Shown: in pieces, positions 23,601 to 34,167 of the stretch | Layout of the letters: each line of letters begins with the position of its first letter | How positions within the stretch are numbered: the first letter of the stretch is position 1 | Assembly (NCBI RefSeq): GCF_048128805.1 | Contig: NC_136000.1 | Coordinates: 27,282,359 to 27,346,358, forward strand | Reading direction: 5' to 3' | Origin: Centroberyx gerrardi | Taxonomy: Eukaryota; Chordata; Actinopteri; Beryciformes; Berycidae | Length of the DNA: 64,000 nucleotides | Made by a program: the position numbers and the translations under genes | The notes under the pieces: generated by a model | Database searches by the model: none | Seen by the model: the letters and a program-made list of their open reading frames with translations, nothing else | What the model was told of the DNA's origin: nothing

Positions 23601-26600
23601 GGTTGTTTAAGGCCAATCCACAGAGAACCCCAAACAGGAAGTACTTCTCTTCCCCCAGTGCTGCCTGTTATTGATGATGAAAGGTATAATATTAGTCACA
23701 GTGAAACACTGGAAGAAATCTATGAATTGCTTGTATTTGTGTTCATCGTTTCTCATGGTTCCTTGAGACCTGAATTGTTCAAACTGAACATTGTTCTTCT
23801 GTTGTTTCTCATCAGCAGCAGGGAATCTAAGAAGTAAACTGAATCCTTGGTCTGTGGTTCAAATGTGATTTGCCTGTATGAGAATCAAAAATCTTACTTC
23901 GGAGGGGAACCATGCCAGCGTTTTGGAGTCGTTGTACATAAACATCCCAGATTCAGTTGAAGCCATCTCATGAAACAAGTGATGAAAGAAGTCTCTTTTG
24001 TAGACATCTGTGAGTTTTGAGTCCCCATCAAAATAGACCTGAGACAAAAAGGTACACATTAAGTTTTCCTGCTGAAATAAAACTTATTAAAGACTAACTA
24101 CACAATAACACCACATTTTTCGCATGAATTTGGCCATGCTATGGTGTTATACACTATTCATTGTCAAAATTGCATATTTACCACAAGTGGCTTCTTGAAG
24201 TCACTGTGATGAGCATCACCCAGCTGTTCAAAGGTGCCTTCCAGAAGTGACGCTCGCTTCAGCTTCAACTCAAAGTATCTATTGGATGACGACTGGGGAA
24301 TAGAGATGTAACACCATACATTGAGGTATACCACGATTAAAAACAATGACGATTATCATACCGCAAGCAATTCCTTTAACACCGTGTCCATGGTTTAAGT
24401 ACCATCGTCCTCTCAAGTGTGACATCATTTTTTCGGCCCAAATAAGGGATTCTGGATCCCACCCCCTTTCAGTCTAACGTGAAACTGAATAGAGGAGTAA
24501 AATGACCGCCTTTAACTACGTCCAATGCTAATCTTGATTATACTTGCTTTCGGGGGTTCCTCTATTACGCATTTCTTTATTTGCTTATGTGACTGTGATG
24601 GGTTTTAAAGCTGCATATAACATTTGGAAAAAAGGTATGTATGTGTATCCATGATATTGTTGGGAGACAATTTTTTTATTTTTTTTATTATTTTCATTTC
24701 ACTCTTACTTTCATTGCACTTTAATACAATAATTTAATCAGTTGCTAGTGTGTAATGTTAATAGTATAGGTGTCCTGCAGAAATATTTTATCTCCAATTT
24801 TGCCATTTTTTTCTGTAACCGACAGGTAACCTTGTCTCTCACATTTACAAAATGTATCAAGCCAAAACACTGATGAACTGATAAAAGTTGATTTGTTGGA
24901 GATTTCCTCAGGACTCTGTACTGTACTGTATATACAGTCTTGTTCTTGTGAGGCACATTTCAAGACTTCGCTCACCTGTGTGAATCTGGCATTGACGTCC
25001 AAAACTGCTTTCTTGCATTGCAGATTCATCACAAATGGGAAGCAGCAAAGGATAGGAGGCTCATCATTCGCACCCTAAAGAAAGAAAGATCATACATTCA
25101 CCAATAGACGTCTCTTGATGAAACAAGTTTTTACAAAAATATTGTCTGCTTTTGCATTACTGGACCATATCAAGAGAAAAGTGACAGAAAGAAGGGGAGA
25201 GAGAGAAGGAATGACGTGACGATGGTCATGAGCTGGACTCAAACCCATGATGTTACAAGCACATGGTGCGGGCCTTAGCTCACTTATCTATGGAGCAACC
25301 AATGTTGAAACTAGTTTTATCAGCAGGTGCTTTTTAAAATTTGTTTTACCTGGTTTTGTGAACGCCAAAGCCTGAGATCCTCCGCAAGAAATAGTGGGTT
25401 GAATGTAATCTCCAACCAAAAAGTGCTTTCCGCGATTCTCCGAGGTCCAATCCTGTTATTGGCCTTTAAAACAAGAACACAAACAAAAAGCTTAATTTTG
25501 TAATATAGGAGAGTAGGAAAACATTCAGTGCTTTTTGAAAAGAAAATAAATAAATAAAAAAACATACATATGTATATATACTGTATATCTTAGATGATTT
25601 TTTGGTACTTTTGCCTTTATTGGACAGTTGTACAGTGAAGAGAGACAGGAAAGATAGGGGAGAGAGGGGGATGAGGGACTCAAACCTGGGACGTTGCAAT
25701 TAAAATGGTATGCGCCTTAGTCAACTGAATCCTGTTTGAAATATGTAACTGAAATAGTAAAAGTGACAATTGACACTAACGTTGTATAGATGTCGAAGGA
25801 CTTGTAGCAGGTCTTTGACTTCAGTGCCACGAGGATCAGTCAGACGTGTAGTGGTCATGATCAGTGACAGGGCCTCCTTCCACACCTTAACATACTTGAC
25901 CATGGTGGAGGGCTTCAGGGAGGACCACCAATCCTCTGTGGAACAGAACATGGACATCTGCAAACTGCGATGTAATTTGTAGAAAACTGAGCTATTAGTT
26001 CTAAGAAGTGAGAAGAAAAGTACTCTTGAGGTGTATCCACAATGTCCAATCCAATAAGGAGAGAAGAGACTTAAAGCTTCAAATCTAAAAAGCCTTTATT
26101 GTCATAGCTTAAAGTGACAGGGCTTGCCCTGATGAATATTCAGGTTTAGTTGCCATGTAGCTTGTTTGGCTGATACTTTAGGTTTGAGATTGGGCCAACC
26201 ACTGGAGGCTAGAAAAAGTTCCAGGCCCATTAAAGCTGCATTAGGCAAGATTTTTTATGTAAAAATACATTTGTCTTATCATCCTAAATCACAAATTGGG
26301 GCTGCAACAGAAAAGAGCATCCCATCCCTACTAACTAAGATGTTGCAGATTTGTTTTATTTGCCCAAATTCATTTCTGGTGTCTTCTCTGTGAAAAGGTT
26401 GAGAGAAAGCTGGATTCACCAATGATGGCTGAACCTGCTGCAAAATCACCAGCCCTACCAGCCACTAAGAAGTGAAATTTAGGTCTGAGGAGTTTACTGA
26501 TTCCATGTTTCATGATTTCTGGGCAATGAAGTCAAACTTTCAAAAATCCAAACAGTTTTCTCTTGCTGCCACTTGGGGCCTGCCAAAGTGCAAAGTTGCC

Positions 26601-29600
26601 AACTGCAGCTTTAATGTTGCAACTTGTATAGACACAGTGCCTTGGTGTGGTGGTGACAGTACCTAGGACCTGGAGGCTGGCAGCAGGAAGTCTTAGCATG
26701 GCAGCAGCGACTGCCTCAGGAAGCTTTGTGCTCTGCTGCTGTTTCTGGATCACATGGAGGAGCTCAGTGAGAAGCAGGTAGATCCTCAATCCCTCCACTC
26801 CGATCGGATTCTCACCAAGGGAAGGAAGCAGCGAGTTCATGACAACAGCCTCCACCTGGTATTTTGAAAAGGGTTAGCAAGAGTCATTCACTGCTAGGGG
26901 TGCTGCATGTAGTGTGTGTGTGTTTGGTGTAGTGTCAGAGTGCAAAACATCTGGACTAATAGGGCATTTTTTTAGTCTTATGTGCGCAGTTTTTCACATC
27001 TTGATAAGGAGCCCAGGATTCTATCAGCACCTCTATTCACCCTGCAACCTGAATATTGTGAGTTTACCATTGAAATGTTAGCACACACGATCCAGACAAC
27101 TTGGCAGGCTTATTATAAATAGGGTTGGGGAGTAATAACAGGATTACAGGAATAATGGTTACAAATAAAATGCCATTGGAATCCATTACAGTTACAGAAA
27201 TATTCACATTATATACCTTTGAAAAGGCTGAATTTGGGGGAAAGGCCTTTTGACTGTTCAATGTCTTAATACATGTTGATAATGGTTTTAGATGATGATA
27301 ATGACACCATCCAAAATGTAATCTGCATGAGTTAAAGTTAATAACTGAGTGTGAACATTACAAATTGGTAACCTGTAATGGATTACATTTTGAAAGTAAA
27401 CTTCCCAACCTTCCCAGATCATTAGTGATGAGGAGCAACATGTCAGTTCAGTACCTCTGCCAACACTCTGTCATTCTCCACCAGTTTCTTGAAAGCACGT
27501 CGTGCAACTGACAAGTTCAGGCCAGAGTATGTTGGTGAGGTCTGGAAATGCTTATCGCTGCTGATAAAAGAAATAACAGAGAAAAGTAAATGCACAGTAA
27601 TGATGCATCAGCTACTCAACTTTAGAAGTGACAGTCATGTATAGAAGCATCGCTTTTACCTTCTTTCAAGGAAGCTTTTGTTCACACAGGACGCAGAGGA
27701 AAACATCCTTTTGATTTCCCTGTAAAGTTTTAATACGTTGAGTTCATAACTGAGAAAATATGGAGCTTTGCATCCAAATTAATAAATTCAAAGTATTGAT
27801 AAAATACTAGGCTATGCAACAAACCAAGTACATTTTGAGAGTACTCAAGTACTTCATTGTATTACACTTACTTTTGTATCTTTTTCCATGACTTTGAATT
27901 GCATTTGGAGATCCATTTGTCAATCACATTATCTAGAGATTGCTGTGTCACATTATCCATACTGCCACTGTTTGACCCCTCATGAACTTCCTGTGAAGAA
28001 AACAAGTTTACTTACTGTTTTGTTTAAAAACATACATGCTGCTTATCGTTTTACTTCTAATCATCATGGTCTGCATGTAATTGTGTTGGTACCTCATTAA
28101 AAGTGCACATCGCAAAAGAACAGTTTCCTCCTGCATAGATGTTTCCGATTTTGTGACCATCAGTGGTGTCTGGAATAATGATATAAAAAAAAATATATAT
28201 TGATGTTCATCTAAATGAATGGATTTCATTGTCGTTATTCAACTCTGTTACTATAGAGAAATATATTCACCCTGTGCCAGTTGAACTGGTAGAGGCACAG
28301 ACTGGTGACTCCCCTCTCCACGTCCCAGCTGCCCTTGCTCTCCACAGCCGAAGGAGTAGACCCTCTTGGAGTCCGTTAACACTAATGTGTGATGTCTGTT
28401 TGAACAAATAGTATTTTTAATGTTAACAAAGACAGTGGGATGCTTTGACCTGCTACTTTTCAGCATAGAGAACAGAGAGCAGTAATTTTTTTTCCTGAAT
28501 TTTCAGCTTCCAGCCTTCATCCAATATTTGTCAAAGTGAAATTAATATCATCTTTGGATGTCAATGCTAACAAAGTCTGTGCAAAATTCAGGATTCACCA
28601 ACAGGCATCTCTGTGGTTTTAAGGGTCATGAGCCATGAGTGGCTGGGAATCCCTGCATTAGAGTAAAAGGTGACATGTGTATCGTACCGTCCACAAGCGA
28701 TCTTGGTGACCTTTGCCCCCCAGAGCTCCGCAACAAGCCGAGGACGTAGTTCATCTCTGAATGAGTTGTGCCCAAGCTGCCCATATTGACCAGAGCCAAA
28801 TGTGAACACTGTGCCATCCTGAAGAAGCAAGCAGACAACCGTACTGTTAAAACATGGAAATGGTTGCTGTTATGACAAAGCACCATGTTCCACTTTTTTT
28901 GTTTATATTACGCTTTTGTTTTACATCTCTCTCCCTCCCATGAGACCATTGGACTCATGAGCCCCATTCAAAACACATTCAGTAATTTCAGATATAAATG
29001 TAACTTGGAGAGTAAGAGTTATTTTCTTTATCCCGAAAGGTCTACTTATAGACTACTAGATCTTTGCTGTAAATATTATTGGTGAGAGTGTCATAAAGCT
29101 TTCTTTGTCAAACCTTCATCAAAATGGCAGTATGGTCCTTTCCACAGGAAATGTAAACGGTTTTCTTCATGTTCAAACAATGAACAGGAGTTGGCGTATG
29201 TCTGTCTATAGAAAATGTATAAATGTTTACTGCTGTTGAAATTCAGTTTTGCATGTTGTAGAAATGGCATTATAAATAATAAATAAGGCTGAAATATTAC
29301 TAGTGTACTGCTATTGCTGGTGAAATTCACCCTTGAAGGTAGATAAAAGTGACAGGGTGAATAAAAATACTACAGACATGTTACTACTACATTACAATAC
29401 TGTATTACCCTGACCTGTATGGTACTACTTTACTATATGCCCGGCACTGTACAAGTGTTTATTGTGAATTTATCTTTAGACATAGTGCATATAGTGCATA
29501 CAACATTAAAATGGTAAAACATTAAGAAAAGAAAAGAGAAACATCAAATGTTGCTACTGTACCTTCTGTGTCTCCTAGCCCAAGCTGTCCGCAGTCATTT

Positions 29601-31769
29601 TTGCCCCAGCCACACACACTTCCAGAGACGGAGAGGGCGAAGCTCTGGTCTCCTCCAGCGCTGATCTGAACCAGGGGGTTCGCTGACAGAGAGTTGAGGA
29701 GTTGGGGCGACCCGACGCTGGGCTTCTTCTTCCCCACACCTAGCTGGCCCCTGGAGTTCTGGCCCCATGTGTAAACCTGGCCATCTGCACAGAAATTACT
29801 ATGACTTTGTGGAGTCTAATGTAGTGTGTAGTACTGTAGTAGGCCCACTCGAGTCTGGTCTCTAAACCACTTCTCTGACGTCTTGGACTTGTCTTGGTCT
29901 CGGACACTACTGGATGTTGACTCAACTTTTTCCTATTTTAAAATCTATAAAGATATGTTTTTCACCCCCTGGCGCACCTTTGTTTATTTTCTCTCCAGAA
30001 CTACAAAGAGAATTTAAGGGATTACACCTGTGAATAGTATGTAATGGCCCTCAAACTTCCATGCATTGATTAGTCACTTCCTATGCATTGATTAGCTGGA
30101 TGTTGGAGGGTCTAGTACAGAGCTCTGTTGATCCTTATGAAAGTCCTTAAGCATTATTTTTACATTTTGAAAAATATGTACATTGTTTATTTCCTATTTT
30201 GGTCTTGAATAGGACTTGATTTGTTCTGGTCTTGGTCTTGACTTGGTCTCGACCCCCTTTGGACCTGGTCTTGACTCAAACTCGACTGGACCAGGTCTTG
30301 AAATTGATTTTGACTCGACTAAGGTGGTCTTGACTACAGCCCTGGTAGTTGTATATGAACAAGTGAAAACTAGCATAGTGCTCCTTTCAAGCTCATCACC
30401 TGTTTTGTCTGTGAAGCTGACCTGACCAATACAACAGCTTAGAGTATCAAACCCAAGTATATCAATTTCAAAATGTCCAATAACTCCGAACTTTTATAAA
30501 CTAGACTCAGTCATTTCTCTGTTGGTTTTTCTGCCACTCACAGCAGAGACGGATATGCAGTGGGAGTATGGGCTCTGATCAGTTGATTGACAGCCACTAT
30601 AAGTGGCTTGCTTAATAACTGCACCGATCTACAGTGTATCAGAAGCTTTAATGTGACTAATTCCCTCCCCTCTCTCAAACAGCCAACCACAACAAGCCAT
30701 TTGCAACATGGCCAATCCCAATCAAAATTGGTCGATGGACAGCCAATCCGATGCATGGTGTCTAATCCCACATGATGGGGACAACCTTGCCTAGTGGCTC
30801 GCTTAAAAATACAAAATGAATGTCCATTGACAGATACAGGCTCGGTTTTCTGAGGTGGGGTAAAACGAATTGATTGAATCCTTCTTTAAGCTTGCAGTTT
30901 ATTGTAAACTTTACTGTACCTTTGGTCAGGGCAACTGAATGCTGGCTTCCACAAGCAACCTGAGATACTGGTATGTGACACGAAATTTCCAAGGGCCTGA
31001 GTGAGCAAGAGAGACACAGCAGAGTTCAAATGTTTGGGTTTAACAACTATTACAATGTTTTCAAGTGCTTTTTTGGAATTGACTGATTTTCTTATGGGAC
31101 AAAAGAACAAATCAGATGTCCCAAAATGTATACATTTGTCCCATTTTGCACTCAACTGCAAAATGATTTAGACAATTTTGGTTCTCAGAAAAAAAAAAAA
31201 ACATTGATTGACCCCACAAAGATAGTCTTCCTGTCTCCTTACCTAGGAGTATAAGTTGTGCCCAGACAGAGCACCTTGCCCTCTTCAGACAGCAGAGTGA
31301 CAGTATCATCACCACAACTCACAGCCCGAATCTTCTCTTTACCTCTCACATTCTCTAGAGGTGCAAGACACACAGAAAAACAGCATAATTTTAAGAGCTG
31401 GTTATAATTCTAATTGTCATCCATGCTACTAGACGAAAATATTTTTCCTCTTGCCAGGCAATCTCTGTAAATTGTTTAAGTTGATGTGCTAGATAAACAA
31501 ATACACAGAAACAGAACAGATAGAACATAAGATAGATGCTTACTCTGTTTTCCACTGACCCTGCTCCCATCTTGGCTCTCATGTGTGCGAATGACAAACA
31601 CATTTCCGTCACTTCTGATGAAAGCGACCACACTGTCACCTGCTGAAAGATCCGTGATTTGAAATCGGAGGTCGAAAAAGTTAATGTCATTTTCTGTTCT
31701 AGCGACATCTGAACCATCTACTGTTTTCAAACGAAAGCCATGACAGCTGTCCTCTCCCCACGAAAACAT
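20608..31769 (-). CDS. HERC-type RCC1-HECT E3 ligase, tandem copy A (23 coding exons)
   Basis: Exons on the - strand: 31769-31544, 31354-31243, 30996-30920, 29784-29563, 29205-29114, 28818-28688, 28395-28271, 28169-28093, 27990-27872, 27719-27660, 27560-27455, 26855-26663, 25935-25781, 25463-25350, 25074-24976, 24292-24182, 24038-23898, 23664-23498, 23291-23225, 23090-23020, 21527-21344, 21207-21105, 20816-20608. All borders are GT-AG, phases agree and the product is 986 aa, close to the roughly 1,020-1,050 aa of human HERC3/5/6. The N-terminal half is RCC1-like (FGSGQYGQLGHNSF, FGCGEQGQLGRGE, CGWGKNDCGQLGLGD). The C-terminal third is a HECT domain (LFGVLCGLALNN, KKEFVDAYVNHGF, FVTGFARVPILGMDQ, LDLPIYSTKE). 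The catalytic Cys is about residue 955, but its context is ESLTCHS where copy B has EAHTCFS. HERC5/6-like genes conjugate ISG15 or ubiquitin in interferon responses; the exact subtype is inferred. Confidence 0.88.
21835..22620. mobile_element. Dispersed repeat in herc copy A intron
   Basis: Starts near ACCTCCACTAAGTTAGACGG and ends near TGGCGGAGGTATGCACTC. Related sequence occurs in copy B at 38095-38820 (GTATGAAACTTTG, ACTGATTAACTT, CATCAAACTTTG). Inside, a block of about 130 bp around GAACTGATTAACTTTT and CTCATAAAAAGGCAC occurs twice in tandem. The corresponding intron of copy B (36144-36333) lacks it. Common fish repeat type; class not assigned. Confidence 0.6.
25184..25305 (-). mobile_element. 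tRNA-derived SINE in herc copy A intron
   Basis: On the - strand, GGTTGCTCCATAGATAAGTG and AGCTAAGGCCCGCACC form an A-box-like head, and GGGTTTGAGTCCAGC is a good B box. A CT-rich body with TCTCTCTCCCCTTC follows. The same insertion is in copy B at about 40199-40315, so it predates the tandem duplication. A cloverleaf is not maintained. Confidence 0.65.
25600..25725 (-). mobile_element. Second SINE of the same type in herc copy A
   Basis: On the - strand, TCAGTTGACTAAGGCGCATA leads to CAGGTTTGAGTCCCTCATCC, a B box, then a CT-rich body. It shares layout with the element at 25184. Copy B lacks it: there the intron goes directly from the exon flank to AGGATTATATTCAGCACTG near 40540. Confidence 0.55.
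29840..30345. repeat. GACTC/GGTCTTG-rich dispersed repeat
   Basis: Its outer parts repeat ACTTGGTCTCGAC and GGTCTTGACTC motifs in a quasi-tandem way. A diverged version is in copy B at about 45655-46095. It predates the duplication. Family not assigned. Confidence 0.5.
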
Positions 31770-32061
31770 TGTTGAAGCGCCTCTCCCACTGCCAGCTACT
31801 GTCAGCTGCTGCCGCTGACTCTCAGCTTTAAACTGAGTCAGAATGAAAAGCGAAAGTTAAACGTCATTGGTTCATTTACTAAGAACAGAAACCCACTGTT
31901 GCTTGAAATGGAAAACAAAACCTAGCCATTGTTTATGATTATAAATGAACGCAATGAAACGGAACATAAACGAAAATACGCCCAGTGAGTACGAACTTAA
32001 AATTGCTCTGATACAGTAGGTGTGTCTGGAGACTGATTACGTTTCAACTGAAAACAAAAAT

Positions 32062-32073
32062 TAAAGTGAAACT
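32062..32073 (+). promoter_or_regulatory. ISRE-like site upstream of herc copy A, one mismatch
   Basis: TAAAGTGAAACT differs from the IRF/ISRE consensus GAAANNGAAACT only at the first base. It lies about 293 bp upstream of the copy A start codon and aligns with the perfect site of copy B. Confidence 0.5.
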
Positions 32074-32170
32074 AGTAGCCTAAGTGACTCGGCTCTTTTT
32101 TCATAATTACAGTATTGCTGCTGTCATGGAAAATAGCCTTTTTGTTATCTTATCTTATTGTATCTTATGT

Positions 32171-32644
32171 AGGGCTGTCAAACGAGTAATTTTCTTAATC
32201 GCGATTAATCTCCGGATTTCAATAGTTAATCGCAATTAATGAAGTTTTTAATCGCATGTTTACAATTCCATTATTTTGCATTTCAAAACAGCTTTTAAGT
32301 CCATATTAACAATGTAAAGCAATTCTTACCAGAGTGTCTTGATTGGGAATCAAATGAACACAACACTTAGATGTAGTTTCATCCACAGGTCTGTGGCGAT
32401 TCGCACATTCTAAAATAGTGCTTTGCCGGCTTTGGCGAAGCGGTTGCCCGCTAGTCTGATTAACGTTAGCACCTGTATGTTTGGCTCGTAGGTGGTAGCT
32501 CAAACTCCAAGTACTTCGGTGATACTTAAATTCCATTTGACACAAGATGCATATTACTTTTGATTTGTCAACTGAGCCGTCTGGGAGTCTTTTAAAGTGA
32601 AACGAGCCATTCAAAATCCCAGTGGTGTCGTTGTTTTTATCCAT
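32171..32644 (-). mobile_element. hAT transposon fragment with a BED zinc finger
   Basis: The left end reads TAGGGCTGTCAAACGAGTAA followed by AATCGCGATTAATC, a terminus common in fish hAT elements. An ORF from 32644 down to about 32306 encodes a BED-type finger: CILC, then YHRSTWSLSYHLRAKH, giving Cys-x2-Cys and His-x4-His. The DDE transposase part is absent, so only an N-terminal fragment remains. Copy B lacks this insertion upstream of its promoter. Confidence 0.7.
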
Positions 32645-32661
32645 CACCGCGATGTGAATTA

Positions 32662-32664
<3 letters not shown>

Positions 32665-32720
<56 letters not shown>
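32665..32720. repeat. (TG)n microsatellite upstream of herc copy A
   Basis: Pure TG run. The equivalent shorter run in unit B is at 48332-48372. Confidence 0.95.
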
Positions 32721-32723
<3 letters not shown>

Positions 32724-34167
32724 TAAATGTTTATCATCTCTGTGTTAAAGTAGCCTACCATGAAAAATTAAGTTCATCATAGCTGGAAAAAATAGCCTTA
32801 CAGTGTTGCCCAGCTGACAGGACTTAACATGTAAGGTTTTGGCCATAACCGTCTCCATGCCATGCATTAGGTGAGTGTGTGAATTAATTAGCAGCAGCTG
32901 TTAAGGTTTTTTTATTTTTTTTTATTAACAATTTTCAGGTAGGCCTAGTAATAAGAAACATATGTTGCGGACTTCGCAACATACACCAATGTATAAATGA
33001 ACTATAAAACCAAAATACCAACAAAACAAAATAGGAAAATAAAAAAATAAAAAATAAAATAAATAATAATAATAATAAAGATCATTTTAGCCTTCATCTT
33101 TATTATTCAAGCTGCAGGGAGGGCAACTCATTGCTGGAGAGAAAGAATCAGGAAGAAACAATAATTAAGCCATAATATTACCAGTCTCTACTCCATGTGT
33201 TTGAGCTGTGCAGGCCGGTGGCATGGAGCAGAGATGAACATTTACTGCATAACACACACAGATTCATAAATTCTGACTCTGAAAGACAGGAGTGAGATCT
33301 ACACCTTCAATTAGGCTACAACGCATGATACTGGTGGAGCAAATGGGCAAAAGTCTGTGTGAACCACCTTACCTCTGGTATTAACTGTCATGCTCAAAGT
33401 TCATTTAAATATGTGTTGTGTTTGGTAGTGAGCAATAAGACAAAGTATATTTATTGCAGCAGCACCAATTACAGGGACTTGACAAACAGGTTGAAATTAA
33501 ACTTGACAAATTTAATTAATAATAAATTGGTTGATTTTTATGGAGCCATAAGAGCATCAACACCTACTTTTAGCCAATTAATGGCTGAGGGCTTGTGTAC
33601 ATGTGCTAAGATGTTATCAGCCAAAAATGAGCCAATGAGCCATTTGTATTTTTTCAAATCTTTTATACTGTGTTATAATAATGTTTATTACTAGGGAGAG
33701 GCCATAAATAAGCCCCTCAGGGTTTCCTGCCTCTTACCTTGCACTACATATTGTCTTTGTTTTTTCTCATGTCTGCGCTTTCTTGTTTTTAAACTGTGCA
33801 AAATAAAAAATAAAAAATAAAAAGTTATGTTTGGATTCTTCCTTTTAATGAAATATTGAGTTATGTCAGTTATTCCACAGACCAGAGACACTGAGGAATG
33901 TATCTTTATTAATGTTCCAACATTTTCAAATGACCAATTCTAAACATGACAAATATTTTATCATATTACAGTTATGGAAAATATCACTTATAAACAAGCA
34001 TGAACACAGACACTGCGTCTCTGACTTTTTACTGAATGTAATATGCATAATGACAAAAGTTTTTATCTTTTTTTTCCATCTTGGTCCAAAGAACTATTAA
34101 TTTATGCTCTGGGATGGATGGTACAGATAAATAGTCCAAGTAAAGTCCCGCAGCTGATCATCCACCA

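Larger units (their letters stand above)
19865..33400. repeat. Tandem duplication unit A (herc copy A and flanks)
   Basis: This segment aligns along its length with about 33822-49070: downstream flank, 23 exons, most introns, promoter, a TG microsatellite and the block around ACTCATTGCTGGAGAG (33125 in A, 48811 in B). Differences are mainly transposon insertions in one copy. Exon sequences are nearly identical, which indicates a recent duplication. Confidence 0.85.

Noticed and set aside
25184-25305. tRNA-like boxes as a functional tRNA gene (also 13005, 25600 and 40199)
   Set aside because: The A and B boxes are recognisable but the acceptor and anticodon stems do not pair, and the elements carry SINE-type bodies.
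32306-32644. BED finger as an independent host gene
   Set aside because: Adjacent hAT-type terminus, missing remainder of the transposase and absence from unit B all point to a transposon fragment.
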